Assembly: GCA_046299435.1 (NCBI GenBank)
Contig: JBKBIC010000213.1
Span: 1-7,964, forward strand
Reading direction: 5' to 3'
From: M3007 sp046299435
GTDB taxonomy: Bacteria > Bacteroidota > Bacteroidia > Chitinophagales > Saprospiraceae
Length of the DNA stretch: 7,964 nucleotides
Made by a program: the position numbers and the translations under genes. Shown piece by piece: positions 1 through 6,234 of the stretch. How positions within the stretch are numbered: position 1 is the first letter of the stretch; each line of letters starts with the position of its first letter. The notes under the pieces are model-generated. The model was not told the origin of the DNA. It ran no database searches and saw nothing but the letters and a program-made list of their open reading frames with translations.

Positions 1-1117
1 CGTATTTTTTGATGCCCGCTGCGGAGTAATCCTCTGGCATGGCGTTCATTTCTTTGGTGCGGATGGCGGCCTTGTTGTAGTACAATGCGCCCATCGCATA
101 AGTAGCGTCCACGTTTTTCGGGTCTTTGGCAAGTGCGTCGGTGTAGGTTTGCTTCGCCAAGTCGAAGTATTTGTTGGCATCGGCCTCGTTTTTGTCTTCC
201 AAACTTTTTTGGTAAAGGTTGTCGTAGATGCTGCCGAGCGTGACGTACAAACTGACGTTGTTGGGTTCTTTGGCGATGGCCTGTTCGAGGCGGCCCGTGA
301 GTTCACCCAGTTTGCCTTTTTTGAGGTAAATGTTGATTTCAGAGAACAGCAGGGCGGCATCGTCGGGGAATTTTTTGCGGCCTTCGGCCAAGATTGCCTC
401 CGCGCCAGCCTCGTCGCCTGCTGCGGTTTTGCACTGGAACATGAGGTCGTACACATCGGCTTTGGCGCGGCCGGTAGCAAAAAACGACTCGATCATCGGG
501 TAGGCTTCGGCGCATTTGCCTGCTTTGCTGGCGCAAAAACCAGCGTAATAGACATAGTTGTCGTACTGCGCTTGGTCGTCGAAGAAGCTTTTTTCGCCCG
601 CGTCGTGCAGCAATTTGTGGCTTTCGAGCGCGGCGCGGAAGGAGAGGAAAGCCCTGTAAAAATCCTGTGCTTCGTACTTCTGCCCGCCGATGTTGAGCAG
701 GGCGGTTTGCAGATTGTTTTCGGTGATGCCTTTGAGGGCATCTTGTTTTTCGTATTTTTTAGCGGCAAGCTCGTGGGCTTTTTTGAATGCCTCGAACGCG
801 ACGAGCGCGTCGTTGTCGCCGACTATTTTGTAGTTGGGGTCGAGCTGGGCTTTCACCATTTCTTTGCTAAGCATGGTGGCGTAAATCTCGCCCTTCGTTT
901 GCCAAGCAGAGACAAGTGCCTGTGCCTCAGGCGTTTGCATGGCACGGTCAATTTTGTCTTTGGCTTCGACAAGTTTGTCGGCGTTGCCGTTGGGGTCTAT
1001 GTTGTAGCTGGTGAGGGCCTTGCCTGCGCTCTTGGCAAGTTTTGCGCCGTCGTCTTGGGCGTTTGCGGAGAAGGCAAACAGGGCGATGGCGAGGATGCTC
1101 AGAATTGTTTTGTTCAT
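1..1117 (-). CDS. Exported tetratricopeptide-repeat protein, 3' end outside the window
   Basis: 372 codons are visible from an ATG at 1115-1117, and the frame stays open to the left edge, so the C-terminus is missing. Residues 1-21 form a signal peptide (MNK start, hydrophobic core ILSILAIALFAF, ending SANAQ), so the mature protein should be periplasmic or outside the inner membrane. The rest is almost all helical, with TPR-like helix pairs that can be recognised at about 221-250, 254-286, 288-332 (YVTLGSIYDNLYQ ... TYTDALAKDPKN) and 336-350 (ATYAMGALYYNKAA). No catalytic motif is visible. TPR proteins usually scaffold other proteins; the partner here cannot be inferred. The start is chosen because the signal peptide begins there; upstream is A-rich (CAGAAA) with no Shine-Dalgarno. 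The gene follows the regulator at 1301-2857 on the same strand after a 183-base gap, long enough for its own promoter. Annotation as a TPR protein is firm; its function is unknown. Confidence 0.88.
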   Translation of the reverse strand, partial: MNKTILSILAIALFAFSANAQDDGAKLAKSAGKALTSYNIDPNGNADKLVEAKDKIDRAMQTPEAQALVSAWQTKGEIYATMLSKEMVKAQLDPNYKIVGDNDALVAFEAFKKAHELAAKKYEKQDALKGITENNLQTALLNIGGQKYEAQDFYRAFLSFRAALESHKLLHDAGEKSFFDDQAQYDNYVYYAGFCASKAGKCAEAYPMIESFFATGRAKADVYDLMFQCKTAAGDEAGAEAILAEGRKKFPDDAALLFSEINIYLKKGKLGELTGRLEQAIAKEPNNVSLYVTLGSIYDNLYQKSLEDKNEADANKYFDLAKQTYTDALAKDPKNVDATYAMGALYYNKAAIRTKEMNAMPEDYSAAGIKKY

Positions 1118-1224
1118 TTTCTGAAATTGTCGGTTGGACTGTTAACGGTGGATTGTTGACGGCGAAAAAACGGCGTTGGCCCGGTGGAGTTTACAAACAG
1201 GTGGTTAACGAGCCAAAAGCGGGG

Positions 1225-1232
1225 CGAAAGTA
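1225..1232 (-). promoter_or_regulatory. Possible -7 promoter element for the exported TPR gene
   Basis: On the minus strand this reads TACTTTCG, seven of eight positions of the Bacteroidota -7 consensus TAnnTTTG. It lies 108 bases before the ATG. No TTG -33 box is found 17-23 bases further upstream, so this is a weak candidate. The rest of the 183-base gap (1118-1300) shows no gene and no convincing terminator for the regulator that ends at 1301. Confidence 0.3.
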
Positions 1233-1300
1233 GGGCAGCGGCCTGTTTTTTCTGCCTTTTTTCCTGATGTTCAGTCCAGTTTGTTCAAGACCGACCTACG

Positions 1301-2857
1301 TCAATTCAGGCTCCGGTTTTGTTGCAGCAGCATGGTGTTCTCGCCGAAATACTCTTTAAAAGCGAGGCTGAACGTGCCGGCATTGGTGAAGCCGACGAGC
1401 TCGGCGATGGTTTGCACGGGCGCGGCGCGTTTTTCCACGAGCATTTTGGCTTTTTCGAGGCGCATTTCGCGGATGAGCTGGGCGGGGTCTTTGCCCGTGA
1501 GGACGCGCAGTTTTTTGTGGAAAAGCGTGTTGCTGAGTTGCGATTTGCGGGCCAGTTCGTCGGGCGTGAAGTCTGGGTCGGGCAGGCGTTGCTCCACGAG
1601 GTGAAGCGTGTTGGTTAGGAAAGAACTGTCGAGTTCGAGCCTGTTTTCTGTGAAATACAGGTGCAAGGCGCGTGCAAATTGTTCTTGCTTGACTTTACGG
1701 GCGTTGAGCAGGCTTTTGACTTGGGTTTCCATTTCTACGTCGAGCAGCGGTCGGGTGAACCAAGTTTCTGCGCCGGCCCGCAGGGCATCGAGGCGGCCCT
1801 CGTTGCCGCTTTTTTCGGTGAGGAGGATGACCGGGATGTGGTTTGTGCGCTCCGAAAACTTGATTTGCCGGACGGTTTCGATGCCTGTTTTGCCGTTCAA
1901 CACCGCGTCGCAGACGATGAGGTCAGGCAGGATTTCGCCCGCCAACTGGATGCCTTCGTTGGCGGTCTGCGCCGTCTCGACCTCGAAATCATCGGACAAA
2001 AGCGATTTGAGGTAAAGTACGATTTGGCGGTTCGGCTCGATGATGAGGGCGGTTTTCGCCGGCTCGCCGTCGTGCTCCAAATTGGCGTACATCCGATGGA
2101 CGGTCGGGCGTGGAGCGGCTTGTTCGGCGACAACTGGGGCATGGAAATCATGCGTCGGCGGAGGCAAGGGTTGGTCATTGCGGGGCTTCGTGGAACGGAG
2201 CAAATCGAGTTCCAACTCCTTGTATTCCAGCCGTTTGCGCCAGCGTTCGGCTGAGATGAAATTGGCGGCGAGCAAAGCCAGCAGCACCAAAACCACCACG
2301 CCGCCCAGTGTGTAGGCACGGTCGCGGTCGAGTTCAAAAAGGTTGCTTCGGGAGGAGAGCTCGGTTTGGCGGAGGGCTTGGAGCGAGTCGAGTTGTTTGC
2401 GCCAGCGCAGCATCTCGGCAGTGACTTTTCGGCTGGCAAGGCTGTCTTGCGCGATGGCAAGTTGGCGTTGAAGGTCAAGGGCTTTTTCGGGGATTTCCCA
2501 ATGTTCGTACTCCTTGATAATGGTGCGGAGTAGGGCGGCTTTTCGCTCAATGTCGCGTTCGCGGCGGGCAGATAGTTCGGCTTCTTCGAGGAATTTGAGG
2601 GCCGATTTTTCGTCCTTGTTTTCGCGGTAAACATTCGACACCGCACTGATGGCTTTGGCGGGGATAATTAGGCGTTCGCGGCGGATGAACCAGCGGAAAT
2701 CCTCGGCCTCGACTTGGGCACGTTCAAAGTTTTCGGAACGGGTCAGTTCGGTCAGCAGACGGAGGCGGCTTTCGACGGAATCGAGCAGGGCAGGGTTTTG
2801 CCCGTTGGCAGCGACGAGGCTGCCGAACATGAAAATCAGACACACAAACCAGCGCAT
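1301..2857 (-). CDS. Membrane-anchored receiver-AraC transcriptional regulator without a kinase domain
   Basis: 518 residues from the ATG at 2855-2857, chosen because a clean signal peptide starts there (MRWFVCLIFMFGSLVAANGQ). The frame is open 20 codons further, to an ATG at 2915-2917, which would put a charged leader before the signal. In the longer numbering: residues 41-195 are helical and TPR-like (two units near 88-120 and 125-158), probably periplasmic; 201-221 is one membrane helix (GGVVVLVLLALLAANF); 225-290 is a linker with a Pro-rich stretch; 288-405 is a response-regulator receiver; 430-538 is an AraC-type helix-turn-helix pair (LARKSQLSNTLFHKKLRVLTG and IAELVGFTNAGTFSLAFKEYFG). 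The phospho-acceptor Asp is present (PDLIVCDAVLNGKTG) and so is the Thr (VILLTEKSG). The second acidic residue of the N-terminal pair is Pro (IIEPNRQ), and the conserved Lys is Arg (FTRPL). Bacteroidota hybrid two-component regulators normally carry HisKA and HATPase domains between membrane and receiver; both are absent. It could sense periplasmic protein contacts through the TPRs, or answer to a separate kinase. Target genes are unknown. Confidence 0.88.
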   Translation of the reverse strand: MRWFVCLIFMFGSLVAANGQNPALLDSVESRLRLLTELTRSENFERAQVEAEDFRWFIRRERLIIPAKAISAVSNVYRENKDEKSALKFLEEAELSARRERDIERKAALLRTIIKEYEHWEIPEKALDLQRQLAIAQDSLASRKVTAEMLRWRKQLDSLQALRQTELSSRSNLFELDRDRAYTLGGVVVLVLLALLAANFISAERWRKRLEYKELELDLLRSTKPRNDQPLPPPTHDFHAPVVAEQAAPRPTVHRMYANLEHDGEPAKTALIIEPNRQIVLYLKSLLSDDFEVETAQTANEGIQLAGEILPDLIVCDAVLNGKTGIETVRQIKFSERTNHIPVILLTEKSGNEGRLDALRAGAETWFTRPLLDVEMETQVKSLLNARKVKQEQFARALHLYFTENRLELDSSFLTNTLHLVEQRLPDPDFTPDELARKSQLSNTLFHKKLRVLTGKDPAQLIREMRLEKAKMLVEKRAAPVQTIAELVGFTNAGTFSLAFKEYFGENTMLLQQNRSLN

Positions 2858-3131
2858 GGCGTTCAGTTTTTTGGCCTGTTTGTCAAATATTGTACCGAAA
2901 ATCAGGGGGTTGGGCATGGTCGAAAGTCGTTATCCATCAATTTGGTCGGCGAACGTCCGCAAGTTTACGCACAAACACATTGCGATTGGAAAATTATGTG
3001 CCGCACGATTTGGCACTTTTTGAACGGCGATGTTCCAAATTGTAAGGTTCGGCGGGCAAATCGTAATTTCGCCGCCGCTTTGGGCAAAGCCCGCCCGGCC
3101 AAATTTTCAAACCAAACAATAGGCTATCAAA
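2858..3131. other. Divergent intergenic region between the regulator and rocD
   Basis: 274 bases without a credible gene. It holds the candidate rocD promoter (3040-3071) and a short dyad in the rocD leader, GCTTTG-gg-CAAAGC at 3077-3090, overlapping GGGC-aaa-GCCC at 3082-3092. The 2-base spacing of the first makes an RNA hairpin unlikely, so it could be an operator, but that is speculative. No good TAnnTTTG box was found on the minus strand for the regulator; the closest is AATATTTG (2884-2891), without a -33 box. Confidence 0.5.
3040..3071 (+). promoter_or_regulatory. Candidate promoter of rocD
   Basis: TTG at 3040-3042, then 21 bases, then TAATTTCG at 3064-3071. The second box matches seven of eight positions of the Bacteroidota -7 consensus TAnnTTTG, and the spacing falls in the 17-23 base range reported for this sigma factor. 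The predicted transcript would start near 3078, leaving a leader of about 55 bases before the ATG. Confidence 0.45.
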
Positions 3132-4379
3132 ATGGAGACTTTGACGATGCTTTCTTCCGCCGATTTGATGCAATTGGAAGACCAATACAATGCCCACAAC
3201 TACCATCCGCTCCCGGTGGTGCTCGAACGCGGCGAGGGTGTGTACGTCTGGGATGTGGAGGGAAAGCGATATTATGATTTTCTCTCGGCTTATAGTGCTG
3301 TCAATCAGGGACATTGCCACCCGCGCATCATTGCTGCACTTGTCGAGCAGGCGCAAAAACTGACGCTGACCAGCCGTGCATTTTACAACAACCTGCTGGG
3401 ACAGTACGCCGAATTCATGTGCGAATACTTCGGTTACGACCGTATCCTGCNNNNNNNNNNGATGAACACAGGCGTGGAAGCCGTCGAAACCGCCATCAAA
3501 CTGACCCGCAAATGGGCATACAAAGTGAAAGGTGTGCCCGAAAACGAAGCCAAAATCGTGTTCGTGGAGGGCAATTTTCATGGGCGCACGATGGGCATCA
3601 TCTCCGCTTCGACCGACCCCAGCAGCCGCCGGGGCTTCGGGCCATATATGCCGGGCTACGTCATCGTGCCGTACAATGACTTGCCCGCGCTCGAAAAGGC
3701 ACTCGCCGACCCGACGGTGGCCGGTTTTGTGGTCGAACCGATTCAGGGCGAGGCGGGCGTGTACGTCCCTGCCGACGATTATCTGCCCAAAGCCTTTGAA
3801 CTTTGCCAGCAAAACAATGTGCTTTTCATCGCCGACGAGGTGCAAACGGGCATCGCCCGCACAGGCAAACTGCTCTGCTGCGACCATTTCGGCATCAAAC
3901 CTGATGTCCTGATTTTGGGCAAGGCCCTCTCCGGTGGCGTGTTGCCCGTGAGCGTGGTGCTTGGCCGCGATGAAGTCATGCTGACCATCAAGCCCGGTGA
4001 GCACGGCTCCACATTTGGCGGAAACCCGCTGGCTTGCGCGGTGGCGATGGAAGCCCTGAAAGTCGTGGCCGACGAAAACTTGGCCGAAAACGCCGAGTAC
4101 CTCGGCAAAATCTTCCGCCGCCGGATGTCGGATTTGCAGGCCAAACGCCCCGATTTGATTACGCTCGTGCGCGGTCGCGGATTGCTCAACGCATTGGTTA
4201 TCAACGACTCCGAAGACAGCGAAACGGCTTGGAACATCTGCCTCGCAATGGCCGAAGCCGGGCTTTTGGCAAAACCGACGCACGGCAACATCATCCGTTT
4301 CGCGCCGCCATTGGTGATGACCGAAGAGCAATTGGACGAGTGCTGCGACATCATCGGGCGTGTTTTTATGGGCTTTTGA
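3132..4379 (+). CDS. rocD: Ornithine aminotransferase (ornithine--oxo-acid transaminase)
   Basis: 415 codons (411 known residues plus four covering the N gap). A cytosolic class-III PLP aminotransferase that converts L-ornithine and 2-oxoglutarate to glutamate-5-semialdehyde and glutamate, linking arginine and proline metabolism. Diagnostic stretches, in order: YNAHNYHPLPVVLERGEGVYVWD near residue 19, SAYSAVNQGHCHPRI (52-66), MNTGVEAVETAIKLTRKW (111-128), EGNFHGRTMGIISAS (146-160), FIADEVQTGIARTGK (232-246) with D235 for the PLP pyridine nitrogen, ILGKALSGGVLPVS (261-274) with K264 as the Schiff-base lysine, and GSTFGGNPLAC (292-302). Length and order fit bacterial and eukaryotic ornithine aminotransferases very well. 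The ATG at 3147 (MLSSADLM) is an alternative start: it has GGAG at 3134-3137, but Bacteroidota seldom rely on Shine-Dalgarno pairing. The next gene begins 49 bases downstream and is probably co-transcribed. The gap at 3451-3460 affects only the sequence just before MNTG. Confidence 0.96.
   Translation: METLTMLSSADLMQLEDQYNAHNYHPLPVVLERGEGVYVWDVEGKRYYDFLSAYSAVNQGHCHPRIIAALVEQAQKLTLTSRAFYNNLLGQYAEFMCEYFGYDRILXXXXMNTGVEAVETAIKLTRKWAYKVKGVPENEAKIVFVEGNFHGRTMGIISASTDPSSRRGFGPYMPGYVIVPYNDLPALEKALADPTVAGFVVEPIQGEAGVYVPADDYLPKAFELCQQNNVLFIADEVQTGIARTGKLLCCDHFGIKPDVLILGKALSGGVLPVSVVLGRDEVMLTIKPGEHGSTFGGNPLACAVAMEALKVVADENLAENAEYLGKIFRRRMSDLQAKRPDLITLVRGRGLLNALVINDSEDSETAWNICLAMAEAGLLAKPTHGNIIRFAPPLVMTEEQLDECCDIIGRVFMGF
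3451..3460. other. Assembly gap (10 N) inside rocD
   Basis: A run of ten N splits codons 107-110 of rocD. In ornithine aminotransferases the residues on either side (RIL and MNTG) are normally joined by a single proline, as in LPMNTG. The flanking bases CTGC and GATG would give Leu-Pro-Met with only one missing C, so the run is probably a fixed-size placeholder, not a measured length. The reading frame survives because 10 and 1 leave the same remainder modulo 3. Confidence 0.9.
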
Positions 4380-4388
4380 GCCACCGTC

Positions 4389-4422
4389 TTTCAACGATTC
4401 AACTCAATTTCAACACTTCAAC
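4389..4422 (+). repeat. TTCAAC short-period repeat before a start codon
   Basis: TTCAAC occurs four times, at 4390, 4398, 4409 and 4417 (spacings 8, 11 and 8), ending seven bases before the ATG of the next gene. From 4397 to 4428 the coding strand has no G at all, so the leader should be unstructured. It fills nearly the whole gap between rocD and the following gene. Confidence 0.6.
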
Positions 4423-4428
4423 TTTTTC

Positions 4429-5043
4429 ATGTTCACAATCAATATTTATCTGCGTTTCGCGCTGATTGCCGCTGGCTTTTTGCTGGGCATCGGGCTTTGG
4501 GCGGCATGGGGTTTTTGGTACGGATTTCCGTTTTTGCTCGTGGGCATCGTCATGTTGGCGGGCTACTTGATGTTCGGCACGGTCATGTCCGCTTTCCAGT
4601 TGATTCAGCAAATGGACATCGCCGGAGCCGAAAAACGCCTCGACCTCACTTTTTTCCCGCGTATTTTGATGTTCATGATTCGCAGCCAGTTTTATATGGC
4701 GAAAAGCACCATCGCCATGCAGCGCAAGGACTTTGCGACCGCCGAAAACTGGACAAACAAAGCCCTCGCCACAGGCTTCTCCTCGGACAATGAAAAAGGC
4801 ATCGCGCTGCTCCAACTCGCCGGCATCTGCGCCAACCGCAACCAGCGCAACCTCGCCCAGAACCACCTGAACGAAATCAAAAAACTGAACATCACCGAAA
4901 AAATGGTGACCGAACAGGTGAAAGAGTTTGAAAAACAATTGAAGCAATTGCAGGCCGCCAATAACCCCGCCAACGCATTTATGATGATGGGGCGCGGCGG
5001 CTTCCGGCCCGGCGGCAAACGCCCGCGCCCGAAACAACATTAA
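4429..5043 (+). CDS. Small membrane protein with two helices and a TPR-like cytoplasmic tail, function unknown
   Basis: 204 residues from the ATG at 4429. The frame is open 23 codons further upstream, but those overlap the end of rocD and the repeat leader, and MFTINIYLRF begins directly before the first hydrophobic segment. Two membrane helices are seen at about 8-28 (RFALIAAGFLLGIGLWAAW) and 31-51 (YGFPFLLVGIVMLAGYLMFG), so both ends are probably cytoplasmic. Residues 60-172 are helical: QFYMAKSTIAMQRKDFATAENWTNKAL and IALLQLAGICANRNQRNLAQNHLNEIKKL look like two TPR units, followed by a short coiled coil (EQVKEFEKQLKQLQ). The tail (185-204) is Gly/Arg/Lys/Pro-rich and strongly basic, and might touch nucleic acid or phospholipid head groups. 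It sits 49 bases after rocD in the same direction, so co-transcription is likely, though nothing in the protein suggests a role in ornithine metabolism. I do not recognise a named family. Confidence 0.85.
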   Translation: MFTINIYLRFALIAAGFLLGIGLWAAWGFWYGFPFLLVGIVMLAGYLMFGTVMSAFQLIQQMDIAGAEKRLDLTFFPRILMFMIRSQFYMAKSTIAMQRKDFATAENWTNKALATGFSSDNEKGIALLQLAGICANRNQRNLAQNHLNEIKKLNITEKMVTEQVKEFEKQLKQLQAANNPANAFMMMGRGGFRPGGKRPRPKQH

Positions 5044-5051
5044 AACCGAGT

Positions 5052-5114
5052 GATGAATGATGAGTGATGAATTTAGTTGGTTCATAACTCATCACTCATC
5101 GTTCATCATTCATC
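5052..5114. terminator. Heptad-repeat hairpin between convergent genes, probable bidirectional terminator
   Basis: Nine 7-base units run in exact register: GATGAAT, GATGAGT, GATGAAT, TTAGTTG, GTTCATA, ACTCATC, ACTCATC, GTTCATC, ATTCATC. The first three are complementary to the last ones. The outer stem is 12 perfect pairs (5052-5063 with 5103-5114), then one unpaired heptad on the right (5096-5102), then about ten more pairs with one mismatch (5064-5073 with 5086-5095) and a 12-base loop. The right arm covers the stop codon of the VOC gene (5110-5112). There is no U tract, so termination is inferred from the position between two converging genes. Confidence 0.6.
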
Positions 5115-5481
5115 TGGATTGTTCCCAAAGTTCAATCTTGTTGCCCTCTGGATCCATGACCCATGCGAACTTCCCGAATTCCTCCTCAATCGGGTCGCCC
5201 GCGAACTCCACGCCCTCTTCTCTGAGTTTTGCCACGAGTGCGTCAAGGTCTTCCACACGAAAATTTATCATAAACTGTGCGTCGGACGGCGCGAAATACT
5301 CCGAGCTGCGCTTGAACAGGCTGAAAAGGGAGTAGGGTTTTTCGTGCGGCTCGTCCTGCCAGTTGAGCACGGCCCCCCAGCTGTTCATGTCTATGCCGAG
5401 GTGGCGTTGGTACCATTCTTGGGTTTTGTCTTTGTCGCGGCATTTGATGAATATGCCGCCGAGGCCAGTGACTCGTTTCAT
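5110..5481 (-). CDS. VOC (glyoxalase/bleomycin-resistance fold) family protein
   Basis: 123 residues, a normal length for a single-domain VOC protein with two beta-alpha-beta-beta-beta modules. Module 1 runs from VTGLGGIFIKCRDKDKTQEWYQRHLGI (4-30) to about 56, and module 2 from QFMINFRVEDLDALVAKLREEGVEF (69-93) to DPEGNKIELWE (110-120). The family includes glyoxalase I, fosfomycin and bleomycin resistance proteins, extradiol dioxygenases and many uncharacterised members. The first-strand histidine that usually binds metal is replaced (GGIFIK), and the module-2 equivalent is Met/Asn, while the final Glu (IELWE) remains. A classical glyoxalase I site is therefore not evident, and resistance should not be assumed. 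The start at 5479-5481 gives the expected N-terminus. Transcription should begin near 5538 from the promoter at 5545-5572, giving a leader of nearly 60 bases that contains an inverted repeat. Confidence 0.9.
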   Translation of the reverse strand: MKRVTGLGGIFIKCRDKDKTQEWYQRHLGIDMNSWGAVLNWQDEPHEKPYSLFSLFKRSSEYFAPSDAQFMINFRVEDLDALVAKLREEGVEFAGDPIEEEFGKFAWVMDPEGNKIELWEQSR

Positions 5482-5507
5482 TGAGCGGATATGTGAATGA
5501 ATGAATG

Positions 5508-5528
5508 CGTGATTGTTGACAAATCACG
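5508..5528. promoter_or_regulatory. Perfect inverted repeat in the VOC gene leader
   Basis: CGTGATT (5508-5514) and AATCACG (5522-5528) are perfect complements around a 7-base loop (GTTGACA). It lies between the predicted transcription start and the ATG of the VOC gene, about 27 bases before the start codon, so it could be an operator or a leader hairpin. Next to it, 5494-5507 is a short GAAT tandem (ATTC on the coding strand). Confidence 0.5.
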
Positions 5529-5544
5529 AGGTGTTTTTCTGTGT

Positions 5545-5572
5545 CAAAAGTAGTCTGCGTTTTCAAACACAA
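5545..5572 (-). promoter_or_regulatory. Candidate promoter of the VOC gene
   Basis: On the minus strand, TTG (5570-5572), 17 bases, then TACTTTTG (5545-5552), which matches all fixed positions of the Bacteroidota -7 consensus TAnnTTTG. Spacing is at the short end of the accepted 17-23 range. The -33 box lies within the A/T-tract inverted repeat at 5570-5583. Confidence 0.55.
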
Positions 5573-5602
5573 AAAACTTTTTGTTTTTAAATTTTTAAAA
5601 AC
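5570..5602. repeat. Paired A/T-tract inverted repeats between divergent promoters
   Basis: Two perfect dyads share one base: CAAAAA-ac-TTTTTG (5570-5583) and GTTTTTAAA-tt-TTTAAAAAC (5583-5602). Phased A and T tracts of this kind bend DNA and can act as UP-like elements or protein-binding sites. They lie between the -7 boxes of the VOC gene (minus) and the DUF1599 gene (plus). The 2-base spacers argue against RNA hairpins. Confidence 0.5.
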
Positions 5603-5654
5603 CCCTCCGGCGTTAACATTTCTCGAACGAGGGCAGGGCGGCGAGCAACTTTTT

Positions 5655-5662
5655 TACCTTTG
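5655..5662 (+). promoter_or_regulatory. -7 promoter element of the DUF1599 gene
   Basis: TACCTTTG is a perfect match to the Bacteroidota -7 consensus TAnnTTTG and is followed by C, the commonest form. No TTG is present at the expected -33 position. Transcription would begin near 5669, about 16 bases before the ATG at 5685, which supports that start over the open frame reaching back to 5541. Confidence 0.6.
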
Positions 5663-5684
5663 CCAGCACTTTTTTGAAACCTAC

Positions 5685-6230
5685 ATGGAGAAAACGCTGG
5701 CACAATTCAACGCGGTCATTGCCCATTGCCGCGAGTTGTTTTTGAAAAAAACGGCAGACTACGGCACGGCTTGGCGCATCCTGCGCCCGGCGAGCATCAC
5801 CGACCAACTATATATAAAGGCTTTGCGCATCCGCAGCATCCAAGAAAAGGGCGAGCAGCGCGTGGCCGACAGCGTGGAATCCGAGTTCGTCGGTCTGGTC
5901 AATTACAGTGTGCTCGCGCTCATCCAACTCGCCCTCGCGCCCGATGCTCCACTGACCCTCGAAACCGAGCAGGTGCGCGAACTTTACGACCAGCACATCG
6001 CCGAAAACCTGCGCCTCCTGCAAGCCAAAAACCACGACTACGGCGAGGCTTGGCGGCTCATGCGCATCGAGAGCATGACCGACCTCATCTTGATGAAACT
6101 CCTGAGAATCAAGCAGATAGAAGACAACGCGGGCCAAACGCTCGTCTCCGAAGGCTTGGAAGCCAACTACCGCGACATCATCAATTACGCGGTGTTCGTG
6201 CTCATCCGGCTGGAAGAGGAAAGGCATTGA
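5685..6230 (+). CDS. DUF1599 (nucleotide modification associated domain 1) protein, two tandem copies
   Basis: 181 residues. Two homologous halves are visible: copy 1 (about 21-82) and copy 2 (about 114-176). Each has DYGxAWR (DYGTAWR at 25-31, DYGEAWR at 118-124), then R-(P/I)-x-S-(I/M)-TD, a (K)-x-LRI-(R/K)-x-I segment (KALRIRSI and KLLRIKQI), and a (D/E)-x(4)-(I/V)-NY-(S/A)-V-x-(A/V)-LI-(Q/R)-L end helix. The double arrangement and length agree with DUF1599 proteins found across Bacteroidota. Pfam links the domain name to nucleotide modification from gene-context analysis in phages; the biochemical role of the cellular protein is not known to me, and no catalytic residue can be assigned. 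No signal peptide or membrane segment, so cytoplasmic. The start at 5685 follows from the promoter at 5655 and the domain boundary. The next gene lies 113 bases downstream on the same strand, a pairing that recurs in Bacteroidota. Confidence 0.9.
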   Translation: MEKTLAQFNAVIAHCRELFLKKTADYGTAWRILRPASITDQLYIKALRIRSIQEKGEQRVADSVESEFVGLVNYSVLALIQLALAPDAPLTLETEQVRELYDQHIAENLRLLQAKNHDYGEAWRLMRIESMTDLILMKLLRIKQIEDNAGQTLVSEGLEANYRDIINYAVFVLIRLEEERH

Positions 6231-6234
6231 AACA

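Noticed and set aside
149..1159. Long plus-strand open frame opposite the exported TPR gene
   Set aside because: The minus strand gives a signal peptide followed by TPR units; the plus translation is a Val/Phe/Gly-rich shadow.
2994..4394. Long open frame on the minus strand opposite rocD
   Set aside because: It mirrors the codon structure of rocD, whose family identity is certain, and its translation (rich in His, Phe, Gly and Val) shows no domain.
4360..4428. N-terminal extension of the small membrane protein overlapping the end of rocD
   Set aside because: The added residues come from the rocD end and the TTCAAC repeat; the ATG at 4429 sits directly before the first membrane helix.
5052..5114. 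CRISPR-like array
   Set aside because: The units are 7 bases with no spacers and change strand sense across the centre; it is a hairpin, not an array.
5110..5481. Antibiotic-resistance (bleomycin or fosfomycin) gene
   Set aside because: Only the general VOC fold is supported, and the usual ligands are missing.
5541..5684. N-terminal extension of the DUF1599 protein
   Set aside because: A perfect -7 promoter box lies inside it at 5655-5662, and the domain begins right after the ATG at 5685.
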